Positions 1 to 6,787 of a DNA stretch of 64,000 bases are shown piece after piece. The notes below the pieces were generated by a model. That model did not search any database. It saw nothing but the letters and a program-made list of their open reading frames with translations, and was not told the origin of the DNA. The first letter of the stretch is position 1. Every line of letters starts with the position of its first letter. A program made the translations under genes and the position numbers. This DNA is from Phycisphaerales bacterium (GTDB taxonomy: Bacteria; Planctomycetota; Phycisphaerae; Phycisphaerales; UBA1924), in the NCBI GenBank assembly GCA_029260395.1, contig JAJDDJ010000018.1, forward strand, positions 1 through 64,000. The letters are read 5' to 3'.

Positions 1-228
1 CAGCCCCACCGTCCTTGACCGGCCGCCCTTGCCGCGGAGGACGCGTACGGCTCCGCCGTCGATGTCCTTGGGGTACAGCGCCAAGGCCTCGGAGACGCGG
101 AGCCCGGAGCGGTAGTGCAGTGCGACCAGCGCACGATGGCGCACACCCATCTGGGCGGTGCCGCAGGCTTCGAGCAGTCTTCGGACTTCATCAGCACTCA
201 GAATCTCGGGCGGGTAGCGGGTCGGCAC
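1..228 (-). CDS. Tyrosine recombinase (phage integrase family), 5' part only
   Basis: Partial gene running off the left edge; 76 codons are visible. It starts at a GTG with an AAGGAG ribosome binding site six bases upstream. The protein begins ILSADEVRRLLEAC, then YRSGLRVSEALAL (family catalytic Arg in the LRVSE box) and RGKGGRSRTVGL (the beta-hairpin Lys region). The His, Arg and Tyr boxes lie outside the window. The start is directly in front of the catalytic domain, so the usual N-terminal core-binding domain seems absent. The family cuts and rejoins DNA through a Tyr nucleophile in site-specific integration. A similar C-terminal fragment lies at 3141-3446. Family call is firm; activity cannot be judged. 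Confidence 0.85.
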   Translation of the reverse strand, partial: MPTRYPPEILSADEVRRLLEACGTAQMGVRHRALVALHYRSGLRVSEALALYPKDIDGGAVRVLRGKGGRSRTVGL

Positions 229-837
229 GGCGGGCTCCTTCAGAGCCCCATCAGTACCTCGGGCTCGGAGCATCCCTCAAGCGAACAGGACCGCTTTTGC
301 ACGAAAGCGGGACTGACCGATCGCAATCCACCCGCCATCATCCGACTTGGGCGAAACGAACCGGGCACGTGAAGGCTTGCCAGATCAGCTCTGCACCGAG
401 GCACACGAACATCGTTCAGTTGCACGGCCCGACGGCGGGGTCAGATTCGGCGACTTTCTCGCGCTGTTAGGACTCGTTGGGCCGGGTCCCTGAGAGCAGG
501 CAATGGGAGTAGGTAATAGCAGGACAGGAAGGAACCCTCACCTCCCGCTGTGGCTGTGCCGGACTCTCGCACGCTCCCCTAAGACACAAGACACGGAGAA
601 AGAAGCACTTATCGCGTGCTACGGAAAGGCGACAGAGGCTGATCCAAACCGTTCAACAGTCCGCATCGGCCTCTAGGCACCGGGCAGGGTTGTCACCCGG
701 TGCTGGGCCGGCGCAAGCTGGTTATCAGACCTCGAGTCAGAGCGATCCGGTGCAAGCTGGTCGCGGGCGAAGAATTTTTCTTGCGTTGTTTCTAAAACAC
801 CTATGGAAACACTCGCCTCCCGTGCTATCTTGCTTGC
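229..837. other. Gene-poor stretch between recombinase start and HTH-like gene
   Basis: About 600 bases with no intact gene that I can support. It is less GC-rich than most of the window. The short open frames here lack recognisable protein features. The one informative piece is a relic of the FGDFLALLG secretion-associated C-terminal module at 425-493, described separately. The last 60 bases include TTGCGT and a TATCTT shortly before the ATG at 838, which might be promoter elements, but the spacing is not convincing. Confidence 0.5.
425..493 (+). pseudogene. Orphan C-terminal GDFLALLG module (gene relic)
   Basis: In this frame the DNA encodes RPDGGVRFGDFLALLGLVGP followed by GP and a stop. 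This closely matches the last repeat of the secreted protein at 2133-2999 (GPDGMVSFGDFLALLGLIGP then CP). The final Cys has become Gly. The preceding codons look like neither a secreted protein nor the first half of the module, and I found no start codon or signal peptide in frame. It is best read as the surviving 3' end of a deleted secreted-protein gene, consistent with rearrangement beside the recombinase. Confidence 0.7.
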
Positions 838-2070
838 ATGGCCTCAGTTCAGAACGGCTCCAGCGCTGACCCCTTTGAGGTCGACACCATTCAGGCCATC
901 GGTCTGGCGCGGGACGCTTATGCCCGGGTGATTGAGCAGAAGTGCTCGGGGTCGAAGGCCGTCACGGTGGTGGCGGAGGCTTTTGGGATCCATCGAAAGC
1001 TGGCATGGCAGCTCATCAAGGTCGCGTACACAGAGGACCCGTTCGTGGCCGCGAGGCACATGCCAGTCGGCAAGGGACAAGAGGTCTGGCTGGCGGCGAT
1101 CGAGAGCGCGGGGATTGGCGGCGAATTGATCGACCGCGTCCGAGAGGCGGATGACCGGTTCCGCGCGCTGATGTCGCAGCACGCTTCGAGCAAGTCGGAG
1201 TTCGAGATGCTGATCGGGTCAGCTTCGAGCGGCACGGACCAGCAAACGGAAGAGCGGTGGCGGCAGCAGGCGTTCGAGGGCAACTGCTTCACGTGGGGCG
1301 CGCACTGCAAGGTGCTAATGGCGATCTGCGTGCTGATGCCTTCGGAAGATCGTGAGCACTACTTCCATGCTGCTCAGATTCGCGGACTGATGGGGTTTCG
1401 TCAGACGCGGGCGAACGTGCGGTGGGTCATCAACCAGTCGGTGGCGTTAGACGACTCGACGCAGCACGAGGCGGCGATGGAACGGGTGGCGATTGACCCG
1501 GACGCCGCGGCGGCTCACAACGGCGTGCCGGTGCTGCCGCCGTTCTGCTCGGATCCGATGCCGAGCCTCGAACGGAGCCTGACACACGACGGCATGATGC
1601 AGGATGAGTTTCTGGCATCAGGCGTGGGGTTGCTGGGTGAACGCACTGTGGTCACGGGGGAGATGCTACGGAACATCGCGCCGGTGCATGCAACGTCGAA
1701 CGACCGGACGGCCCACTTCGGCAGCGCTGTGCGCACGCCGGCAGAGGTGCTGCATTTCGACCTGTTTGTGCGAGCCGGGCTGTTCGGCGATGTCACGCGG
1801 GAGCTTCGAGTGTTCTCCGACATCGCGTCGCAGGTCTCGTTTCGAGAATCGGACGCGCTGCCCGTGAGCAACACCGTCCGCGTGCTGGGGCGCGGGCTCT
1901 CGATGGCACACACGCCGGATCTATCGGGCTACCTCGACATGACAGCGTGGGTGTTCAACCGGCTCGGCCTGAACGCCTCGGACTACGAGTTGTACCGGGT
2001 GCGGATGGCGTACCCGCCCGTTCCGACGACGGTGATGCTGCGGCATGACCTACTGGACCCGTGGGCGTGA
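838..2070 (+). CDS. Conserved-looking protein of unknown function with N-terminal HTH-like segment
   Basis: A 410-residue soluble protein with no signal peptide or membrane segment. Residues about 35-65 (KAVTVVAEAFGIHRKLAWQL) have the spacing of a helix-turn-helix: a Gly-containing turn between two amphipathic helices. I do not recognise the rest; it is rich in Met, Ala and acidic residues and ends VMLRHDLLDPWA. The ATG at 838 is the first good start; no strong Shine-Dalgarno is visible and a TATCTT box lies only about ten bases upstream, so the transcript could be leaderless. It stands alone between mobile-element debris and a secreted protein. A DNA-binding or regulatory role is only an inference. 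Confidence 0.7.
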   Translation: MASVQNGSSADPFEVDTIQAIGLARDAYARVIEQKCSGSKAVTVVAEAFGIHRKLAWQLIKVAYTEDPFVAARHMPVGKGQEVWLAAIESAGIGGELIDRVREADDRFRALMSQHASSKSEFEMLIGSASSGTDQQTEERWRQQAFEGNCFTWGAHCKVLMAICVLMPSEDREHYFHAAQIRGLMGFRQTRANVRWVINQSVALDDSTQHEAAMERVAIDPDAAAAHNGVPVLPPFCSDPMPSLERSLTHDGMMQDEFLASGVGLLGERTVVTGEMLRNIAPVHATSNDRTAHFGSAVRTPAEVLHFDLFVRAGLFGDVTRELRVFSDIASQVSFRESDALPVSNTVRVLGRGLSMAHTPDLSGYLDMTAWVFNRLGLNASDYELYRVRMAYPPVPTTVMLRHDLLDPWA

Positions 2071-2132
2071 CGGTTCGCGCCCTCTCGATGTAACTGTACC
2101 TGCCTCTTTGACCTTGATTAGGAGAATGAGAA

Positions 2133-2999
2133 ATGAAAGCTTGGACTCTGGCGCTGACCTGCACCGTGGCCGCCGGGATCGCTACGGCGACTCCAACCGT
2201 AAATGACTTCGAGAGCCTCACCGAGGGGTTCCAGGGCCCGGAGCTGATCGATAACGGGGTGCGCTTCTACGACGTCAACAACGTCGACGGCGTGTACCCC
2301 GACGGCAACACGTTCATCGCTGGCGATGACCCGATCGACGGCCTCGGCACCGAACTGATCGTGGAGCGTGCGACGTTCTTCTACAACGATTTTCCGTCCT
2401 GGGGCAGCCCGAGCAACGCGCTGACGTTTGGGCGTGCCTTCATCGGCGGTGACAACCTCACCATCGGGCCGCTCTCGACCGTCTCGATGGATCTCGACGT
2501 CGTGGCCGACTCGGCGTCGGTCGACATCGCGTTCTACGAGAACGGTCCGTGGGGCGGCATCGTGATCCACTTCGAGGCATACCTCAACGGCGGCCTCGTC
2601 GATGCGGACAGCTACACGCTCTCCGATCTGGGCGGGCGTGACAACGGTGCGGTGACGACGCTCTCCGTTGGGGGCGGCGACTTCGACACGCTGCGCATGT
2701 ACTCCACGCTCGGCAGCGACTTCACCGCTCCTCGGATCATGATCGACGACCTGACTATCAACTCCGCGCCGGCGGCCTGCACGGGCGACATCGCCGACGA
2801 CTTCGGCTTCATCGGGCCCGACGGCATGGTGAGCTTCGGCGACTTCCTCGCGCTGCTCGGCTTGATCGGTCCATGCCCGGGCGGCACGCCCGGATGCACC
2901 GGCGACATCGCGGATGACTTTGGCTTCCTTGGCGGCGACGGCATGGTGAGCTTTGGCGACTTCCTCGCCCTGCTCGGTCTCATCGGTCCCTGCCCGTAA
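2133..2999 (+). CDS. Secreted protein with two C-terminal Cys-bounded GDIADD/FGDFLALLG modules
   Basis: A 288-residue exported protein. Residues 1-20 form a signal peptide (MKAWTLALTCTVAAGIATA) with cleavage near ATA/TP. The middle (about 25-210) is a beta-rich, Asp/Gly-rich domain with no catalytic motif I can name. The last 75 residues are two near-identical modules, each CTGDIADDFGF..G.DGMVSFGD then FLALLGLIGPCP. Each is bounded by Cys, and its acidic loop resembles a dockerin or EF-hand Ca-binding loop (inference). A GGAG-type ribosome binding site (ATTAGGAGAATGAGAA) precedes the ATG. A strong hairpin terminator follows. The same modules end the hydrolase at 56643-58103 and survive as a relic at 425-493. 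Confidence 0.88.
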   Translation: MKAWTLALTCTVAAGIATATPTVNDFESLTEGFQGPELIDNGVRFYDVNNVDGVYPDGNTFIAGDDPIDGLGTELIVERATFFYNDFPSWGSPSNALTFGRAFIGGDNLTIGPLSTVSMDLDVVADSASVDIAFYENGPWGGIVIHFEAYLNGGLVDADSYTLSDLGGRDNGAVTTLSVGGGDFDTLRMYSTLGSDFTAPRIMIDDLTINSAPAACTGDIADDFGFIGPDGMVSFGDFLALLGLIGPCPGGTPGCTGDIADDFGFLGGDGMVSFGDFLALLGLIGPCP

Positions 3000-3033
3000 G
3001 CCAACGCTCAGTACTAGCGCGGATCGAGCACAC

Positions 3034-3064
3034 AGCGGCCCCACTCATGTGGGGCCGCTTCTTG
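3034..3064 (+). terminator. Rho-independent terminator after the secreted module protein
   Basis: GCGGCCCCAC (3035-3044) pairs perfectly with GTGGGGCCGC (3049-3058) around a TCAT loop, extended by one A-T pair. It is followed by TTCTTGCTT, a loose T-rich tract. It sits 35 bases after the stop of the gene ending at 2999. Confidence 0.8.
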
Positions 3065-3140
3065 CTTGATTGAGAACTGTCGAGCTAGCAGCTGGATGCA
3101 AGCACCTGATGGCAGACCTCTTGCACCATCGGCCTTCACC

Positions 3141-3446
3141 TCACCAGGCTCGCCTTGCCATCGCCTCGACCACCGCGCACGACGCGATGTGATCGAGGTA
3201 GTGGGCGGTTGTGGATATGGATCGATGCCTGAGCTGCGTGGAGATGATGCCGATGTCGGTGGCTTCTGATCGCGGTTCGCTTGCGTTTGTGTGGCGCAGC
3301 CCGTGGGGGTGGACGCCCTTGGCGATGCATGCGGCTCGGCCGTACAAGTGCGCGCCGAAGCCGAGGATGCCATGACGCCGCGCGCCATCATGGACGAGAT
3401 CGGCCGGCGCGGTCTGGGTTGAAGACGACGTCGCCGGGTGCCACAC
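3141..3446 (-). pseudogene. C-terminal relic of a tyrosine recombinase
   Basis: The frame encodes GVHPHGLRHTNASEPRSEAT, then DIGIISTQLRHRSIST and TAHYLDHI. These are the His-x-x-Arg box, the His/Trp box and the Tyr nucleophile segment of the phage-integrase family (normally HGLRHT, LGH.S...T, YL.H). The glycine of the usual LGH is Arg here. The region before about 3350 in reading order does not give the Arg/Lys half of the domain in any one frame, so the catalytic domain is incomplete. It belongs to the same general type as the recombinase at 1-228 and runs in the same direction. Very likely a dead remnant. Confidence 0.75.
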
Positions 3447-3558
3447 CTGCGCCTGGCGGGACGGCTGCCGCGAAGGACTAGTCTTGCGAGAGGGCCGAGA
3501 AGAACGCGGCCCGAGGGGTGAAGCGTGAGCCGGGGTTTTTCGTTGAAACTGCCCGGCC

Positions 3559-3587
3559 TTGGCAAAGAAACGATCGTTTCTTTACGA
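3559..3587 (+). promoter_or_regulatory. Distal copy of a palindromic promoter-operator upstream of fic
   Basis: A perfect 20-base palindrome at 3564-3583 with core AAGAAACGATCGTTTCTT. It is flanked by a -35-like TTGGCA (3559-3564) and a -10-like TTACGA (3582-3587) separated by 17 bases, so the palindrome fills the spacer. It is a weaker version of the proximal unit 31 bases downstream. The layout suggests a repressor site; the binding protein is unknown, but the adjacent Fic protein has a C-terminal winged-helix-like segment. Confidence 0.6.
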
Positions 3588-3589
3588 TC

Positions 3590-3618
3590 TTGACTAAGAA
3601 ACGATCGTTTCTTAGTGT
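3590..3618 (+). promoter_or_regulatory. Proximal fic promoter with palindromic operator in the -35/-10 spacer
   Basis: TTGACT (3590-3595) and TAGTGT (3613-3618) are separated by exactly 17 bases. The spacer carries the same AAGAAACGATCGTTTCTT core, within a perfect 22-base palindrome at 3594-3615. The ATG of fic is about 30 bases downstream. The palindrome centres of the two units lie 31 bases apart, close to three helical turns, so two dimers would sit on the same face of the DNA. Autorepression by the Fic protein is a plausible inference. Confidence 0.7.
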
Positions 3619-3648
3619 TGTACCCAAAGAAAGGCCTGTATCCCAGCC

Positions 3649-4800
3649 ATGGCCCGACAGACCGGCACATTCAGGATCAGCAGCACCCACGGCGAGGAGG
3701 TCCGGGCGTTTGTCCCGTACCCCCTGCCGCCTTGCGAGCCGCCGCTTGTTCTGGAAGGCGGGCTTGCGGAGTTGCACGCGGGCGCGTTGTCAGCGCTCGA
3801 CCGGCTGCGTGTCGCGGGTGCCATGGTGCCCAACCGCGACTGGTTCCTCTACGGCTTCGTGCGCAAGGAAGCCGTGCTGTCGTCTCAGATCGAGGGCACG
3901 CAGGCGACCCTGCGTGATGTGGCGACGTTCGAGGTCACCAGCGAGGGCGACCATCCCGACGATGCCGGTGAGGTCTGCAACTACGTCGAAGCGCTCAACC
4001 ACGCGCGAGCCTCGATCGCGGACCCGTCGGGCCTCCCTCTTAGCACCAGACTGCTGTGCGACGTTCATCGCATCCTGATGCAGGGCGTCCGCGGCGAAGA
4101 CAAGCAGCCGGGCGAGGTACGGCGCAGCCAGAACTGGATCGGCGGCGCTCGGCCGGGCAACGCGCTGTTTGTCCCTCCTCCGCACGAGGAAGTGCCGGGC
4201 GCGCTGGCCGAGCTTGAACAGTGGATGCACGCTGCCGATCCACTGCCCCCTCTGATCAGAGCCGGGCTGGCTCACGTCCAGTTCGAGACGATCCACCCGT
4301 TTCTCGATGGCAACGGCCGCATCGGCCGCATGCTGATCACGCTGCTCGTGGAGCACTGGGGCCTGCTCAATCAGCCGCTGCTGTACCTCAGCGTCGCGTT
4401 CAAGCGCCGTCAGCTGGAGTACTACTCGATGCTCGCGGGCGTAAGACTCAGAGGCGACTGGGAGCGTTGGACGGCGTTCTTCCTCGAATGCGTCACGGAG
4501 GCCGCGGACGACGGAGTGCGCGTGGGCAAGGCCGCTCACGAACTGGTCGGGCGAGACCGCTCTCGCGTCGTGGAACATGATCGCACATCCGTAGCCGCGG
4601 TCAGGCTCTTGGACCGGCTGCACGCCAACCCCGTGCTCACGGTGCAGCTCGCTTCGGAACTGCTCGGGCTGACCGCCCCACCGGCGCGCAAGGCCATCGA
4701 CCTGCTCGAAGAGCTCGGCATCCTGCGGGAAACATCCGGCAAGCAGCGGGACCGGGTCTACGCCTACCACGACTATCTGGAACTGCTCACTGAGCGTTAG
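3649..4800 (+). CDS. Fic family protein (class II, likely AMP transferase) with C-terminal winged helix
   Basis: 383 residues. The Fic core motif HPFLDGNGRIGR at 216-227 is complete, with the catalytic His216, the Mg-binding Asp220 and the anion-binding GNGR. An N-terminal inhibitory motif S-x-x-x-E-G is present at 78-83 (SSQIEG), so the enzyme should be autoinhibited by Glu82 (class II layout in the family). The N-terminal part (LYGFVRKEAVLSSQIEG) matches the Fic_N-type domain. The C-terminal 75 residues (TVQLASELLGLTAPPARKAI, then LLEELGIL) look like a winged helix-turn-helix, which in this family can bind DNA. The target protein is unknown. Two palindromic promoter-operators lie upstream. 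It sits between a recombinase relic and a methyltransferase relic, implying transfer. Confidence 0.92.
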   Translation: MARQTGTFRISSTHGEEVRAFVPYPLPPCEPPLVLEGGLAELHAGALSALDRLRVAGAMVPNRDWFLYGFVRKEAVLSSQIEGTQATLRDVATFEVTSEGDHPDDAGEVCNYVEALNHARASIADPSGLPLSTRLLCDVHRILMQGVRGEDKQPGEVRRSQNWIGGARPGNALFVPPPHEEVPGALAELEQWMHAADPLPPLIRAGLAHVQFETIHPFLDGNGRIGRMLITLLVEHWGLLNQPLLYLSVAFKRRQLEYYSMLAGVRLRGDWERWTAFFLECVTEAADDGVRVGKAAHELVGRDRSRVVEHDRTSVAAVRLLDRLHANPVLTVQLASELLGLTAPPARKAIDLLEELGILRETSGKQRDRVYAYHDYLELLTER

Positions 4801-4805
4801 CCCGC

Positions 4806-5009
4806 TCACGCGGCTTCTCCCGACCCAGCCTTGGCCGGGGCTTTGTCGTTGGCCTTCTCCAGCCCGCTCTTCTCAAGCTTGGCCTTCTTGCCCGTGAACG
4901 CCTCCGACCGCTGGACGATCACGTCGCAGTACGGCGGGTCGATCTCCATCTGAAACGCCTTGCGCCCACTGGCCTCGCACGCCATCATCGTCGAGCCACT
5001 GCCGCCAGC
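4806..5009 (-). pseudogene. 3' tail of a DNA methyltransferase gene
   Basis: The frame opens right after an in-frame TGA and reads AGGSGSTMMACEASGRKAFQ, then MEIDPPYCDVIVQRSEAFTG and a Lys/Ala-rich end. GGSGST is the SAM-binding (D)PFxGSGST motif I, and EIDPPYCDVIVQR..AFTGKKA is the typical ending of permuted N4/N6 DNA methylases, often fused to ParB-like domains in phages and islands. The catalytic DPPY half and everything before motif I are missing. It is tail-to-tail with fic, five bases away. A truncated, non-functional relic. Confidence 0.8.
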
Positions 5010-5036
5010 TCACGTAAATCGTTGGCCAGTCTGGCC

Positions 5037-5071
5037 CAAAAACGACAACGCCGCCGAGGTGTCTCGACGGC
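5037..5071 (-). terminator. Terminator downstream of tRNA-fMet
   Basis: Read on the minus strand, GCCGTCGAG and CTCGGCGGC (5063-5071 and 5050-5058) form a nine-pair stem with one T-G pair around a four-base loop. GTTGTCGTTTTTG follows. It lies about 50 bases past the 3' end of the tRNA and would end its transcript. Confidence 0.65.
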
Positions 5072-5118
5072 GCGGGCCGTAAACGTAGCGCCGATCGCTC
5101 TCGCGACCGACTTAGGAA

Positions 5119-5192
<74 letters not shown>

Positions 5193-5280
5193 ATCAGGGC
5201 AGAATACTAGGCACTCCCCCACCACGATCAAGCTGTCAACACGCCGCCAGACCGCCCATCCGCCTCTGTATGCTGCACGC

Positions 5281-5589
5281 ATGGCCAACCACAACACCCG
5301 CAGCGACCGTGATGCAACCGGCGGGATCATCCCCTACCGCAATCCCGCAGCACTTACCGCCTACTACATCGCCATCGCATCGCTCATCGGGCTGTTCCTG
5401 CCGCCCCTCGGACTGATCGCGGGAATTGTCGCCGTGGTGCTCGGCGTCAAGGGCTGGAAGGCCTACCGCGCGAACCCACCCATCGGCGGCAACATCCACT
5501 GCTGGATCGGCATCATTCTCGGAGGCATTGTCGCGCTCATCTGCCTCGTCGTCACCGGCTTCATCGTGCTCGCCATCCTTGGCCCTTGA
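5281..5589 (+). CDS. Small DUF4190-like membrane protein
   Basis: 102 residues. Two hydrophobic segments, about 25-57 (YYIAIASLIGLFLPPLGLIA and on) and 77-101 (IGIILGGIVALICLVVTGFI), flank a short GVKGWKAYRANPP loop. This is the usual layout of DUF4190-type proteins: small two-helix membrane proteins of unknown function with a G.KG.K.Y loop. A longer in-frame extension exists upstream but would overlap the tRNA, so the ATG at 5281 is the sensible start. It stands divergent to tRNA-fMet and converges on tdh. Confidence 0.8.
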   Translation: MANHNTRSDRDATGGIIPYRNPAALTAYYIAIASLIGLFLPPLGLIAGIVAVVLGVKGWKAYRANPPIGGNIHCWIGIILGGIVALICLVVTGFIVLAILGP

Positions 5590-5601
5590 CCAATATCCGT
5601 C

Positions 5602-6648
5602 TCACTCGTTCACGTTCATCAGCACCTTGATCCCCTCGCCCGAGATCATCGTCGCGAACGCTTTCTCGTAGTCTTCGATCGGGAATTCGTGCGTGACAAT
5701 CTGGTCGAGCTCAAGCCTTCCGCTGAGAAGTAGCTCTTCCATCTGGTACCACGTCTCGAACATGCGCCGACCGTTGATCCCGAGCACCGTGCAGCCCTTG
5801 AAGATCACGTTTTTGTTGAAGTCAAACGTCGGGCTCTTGGCGAGCAAGCCCAGCAGCGCCGCCCGCCCGCCGTTGCGCAGCGCCTCGAACCCGCTCTCCA
5901 ACGCTGGGCTCGCGCCGCTCATCTCAAGCAGCACGTCCACGCCCTCACCCCGCGTTTCATCGCGGATCTGCTCGATCCAGCCGTTGCCCTCGCGCGCATC
6001 AAACGCCTCGACCGCGCCCAGCTTCTTCGCCAGCGCCAGCCGTGGCGGGTTGACATCCGTGCAGTAGATTCTCGAAGCGCCCGCCGCCTTAGCCACCGTG
6101 ACCGCCATCAGCCCGATGATCCCTACGCCCGAGATCAGCACGCTGCTCGCGCTCACCCCCGCAGACATCACCGTGTGCACCGCGTTGCCAAGCGGGTCCA
6201 TCACCGCTGCGTACTTATCCGGGATCGATTCGTGCAGCGGCCACACGTTCTCCTCCGGTATCGCCATCAAATCAGCAAAGCACCCGTCACGGTCCACGCC
6301 GATGATCTTGGTATCCCGCGCGATGTGCGCGTTGCCCGTTCGGCTATTGAAGTCCTTGCCCGCGGTGATGTGCCCCTCGGCACTCACGCGCTGACCAGGT
6401 ATTACGCGCGTCACGGCGGAGCCCACCCGCTCGACCACGCCAACGAACTCGTGCCCGGTCACGATCCCCACCGGGATCCGACCCGCAGCCCAGTCGTCCC
6501 ACTCCCAAATGTGCCTGTCTGTCCCGCAAATGCCCGCCTTACGGATGCGAATCAGGACGTCGTTCGGCCCCACCTCGGGCTCAGGACGATCGGACTCGAA
6601 CCGGAGTCCCTCGCCGGCATGGTGCTTGATCAACGCGCGCATGGTCAC
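5602..6648 (-). CDS. tdh: L-threonine 3-dehydrogenase-like zinc alcohol dehydrogenase, structural zinc site lost
   Basis: 348 residues, the family length. It oxidises L-threonine to 2-amino-3-ketobutyrate with NAD; the product is cleaved by Kbl, encoded at 20837-22081. Seen: catalytic zinc ligands Cys41 (GICGTDRHIWEWD) and His66-Glu67 (GHEFVG), the HIWEWD and DPLGNAVHT segments typical of Tdh, and the Rossmann motif GVGIIG. Odd: the structural-zinc lobe, with four Cys in the E. coli enzyme, reads EGHITAGKDFNSRTGNAHIA, so all four positions are non-Cys (Ala96, Asp99, Ser102, Ala110). The rest of the segment aligns without gaps. Function as Tdh is likely; a related polyol or amino-alcohol dehydrogenase is the alternative. 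Confidence 0.85.
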   Translation of the reverse strand: MTMRALIKHHAGEGLRFESDRPEPEVGPNDVLIRIRKAGICGTDRHIWEWDDWAAGRIPVGIVTGHEFVGVVERVGSAVTRVIPGQRVSAEGHITAGKDFNSRTGNAHIARDTKIIGVDRDGCFADLMAIPEENVWPLHESIPDKYAAVMDPLGNAVHTVMSAGVSASSVLISGVGIIGLMAVTVAKAAGASRIYCTDVNPPRLALAKKLGAVEAFDAREGNGWIEQIRDETRGEGVDVLLEMSGASPALESGFEALRNGGRAALLGLLAKSPTFDFNKNVIFKGCTVLGINGRRMFETWYQMEELLLSGRLELDQIVTHEFPIEDYEKAFATMISGEGIKVLMNVNE

Positions 6649-6787
6649 TCCAACTCTCTATCACAGCCCAAACACTCCCAGGCGAACACCGCCCGCACCG
6701 GCTGCAACGGGGCGGATTCTCAGACCCTCGCGCCCTCCGGACCACCCCACCCACATGGATTCACGATCCATCTGAACGGATGAACGT

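Noticed and set aside
500..523. GGGAGTAGGTAATAGC as a possible attachment repeat of the tRNA-fMet 3' end
   Set aside because: Only a loose partial match with wrong order of blocks; not enough to call an att site.
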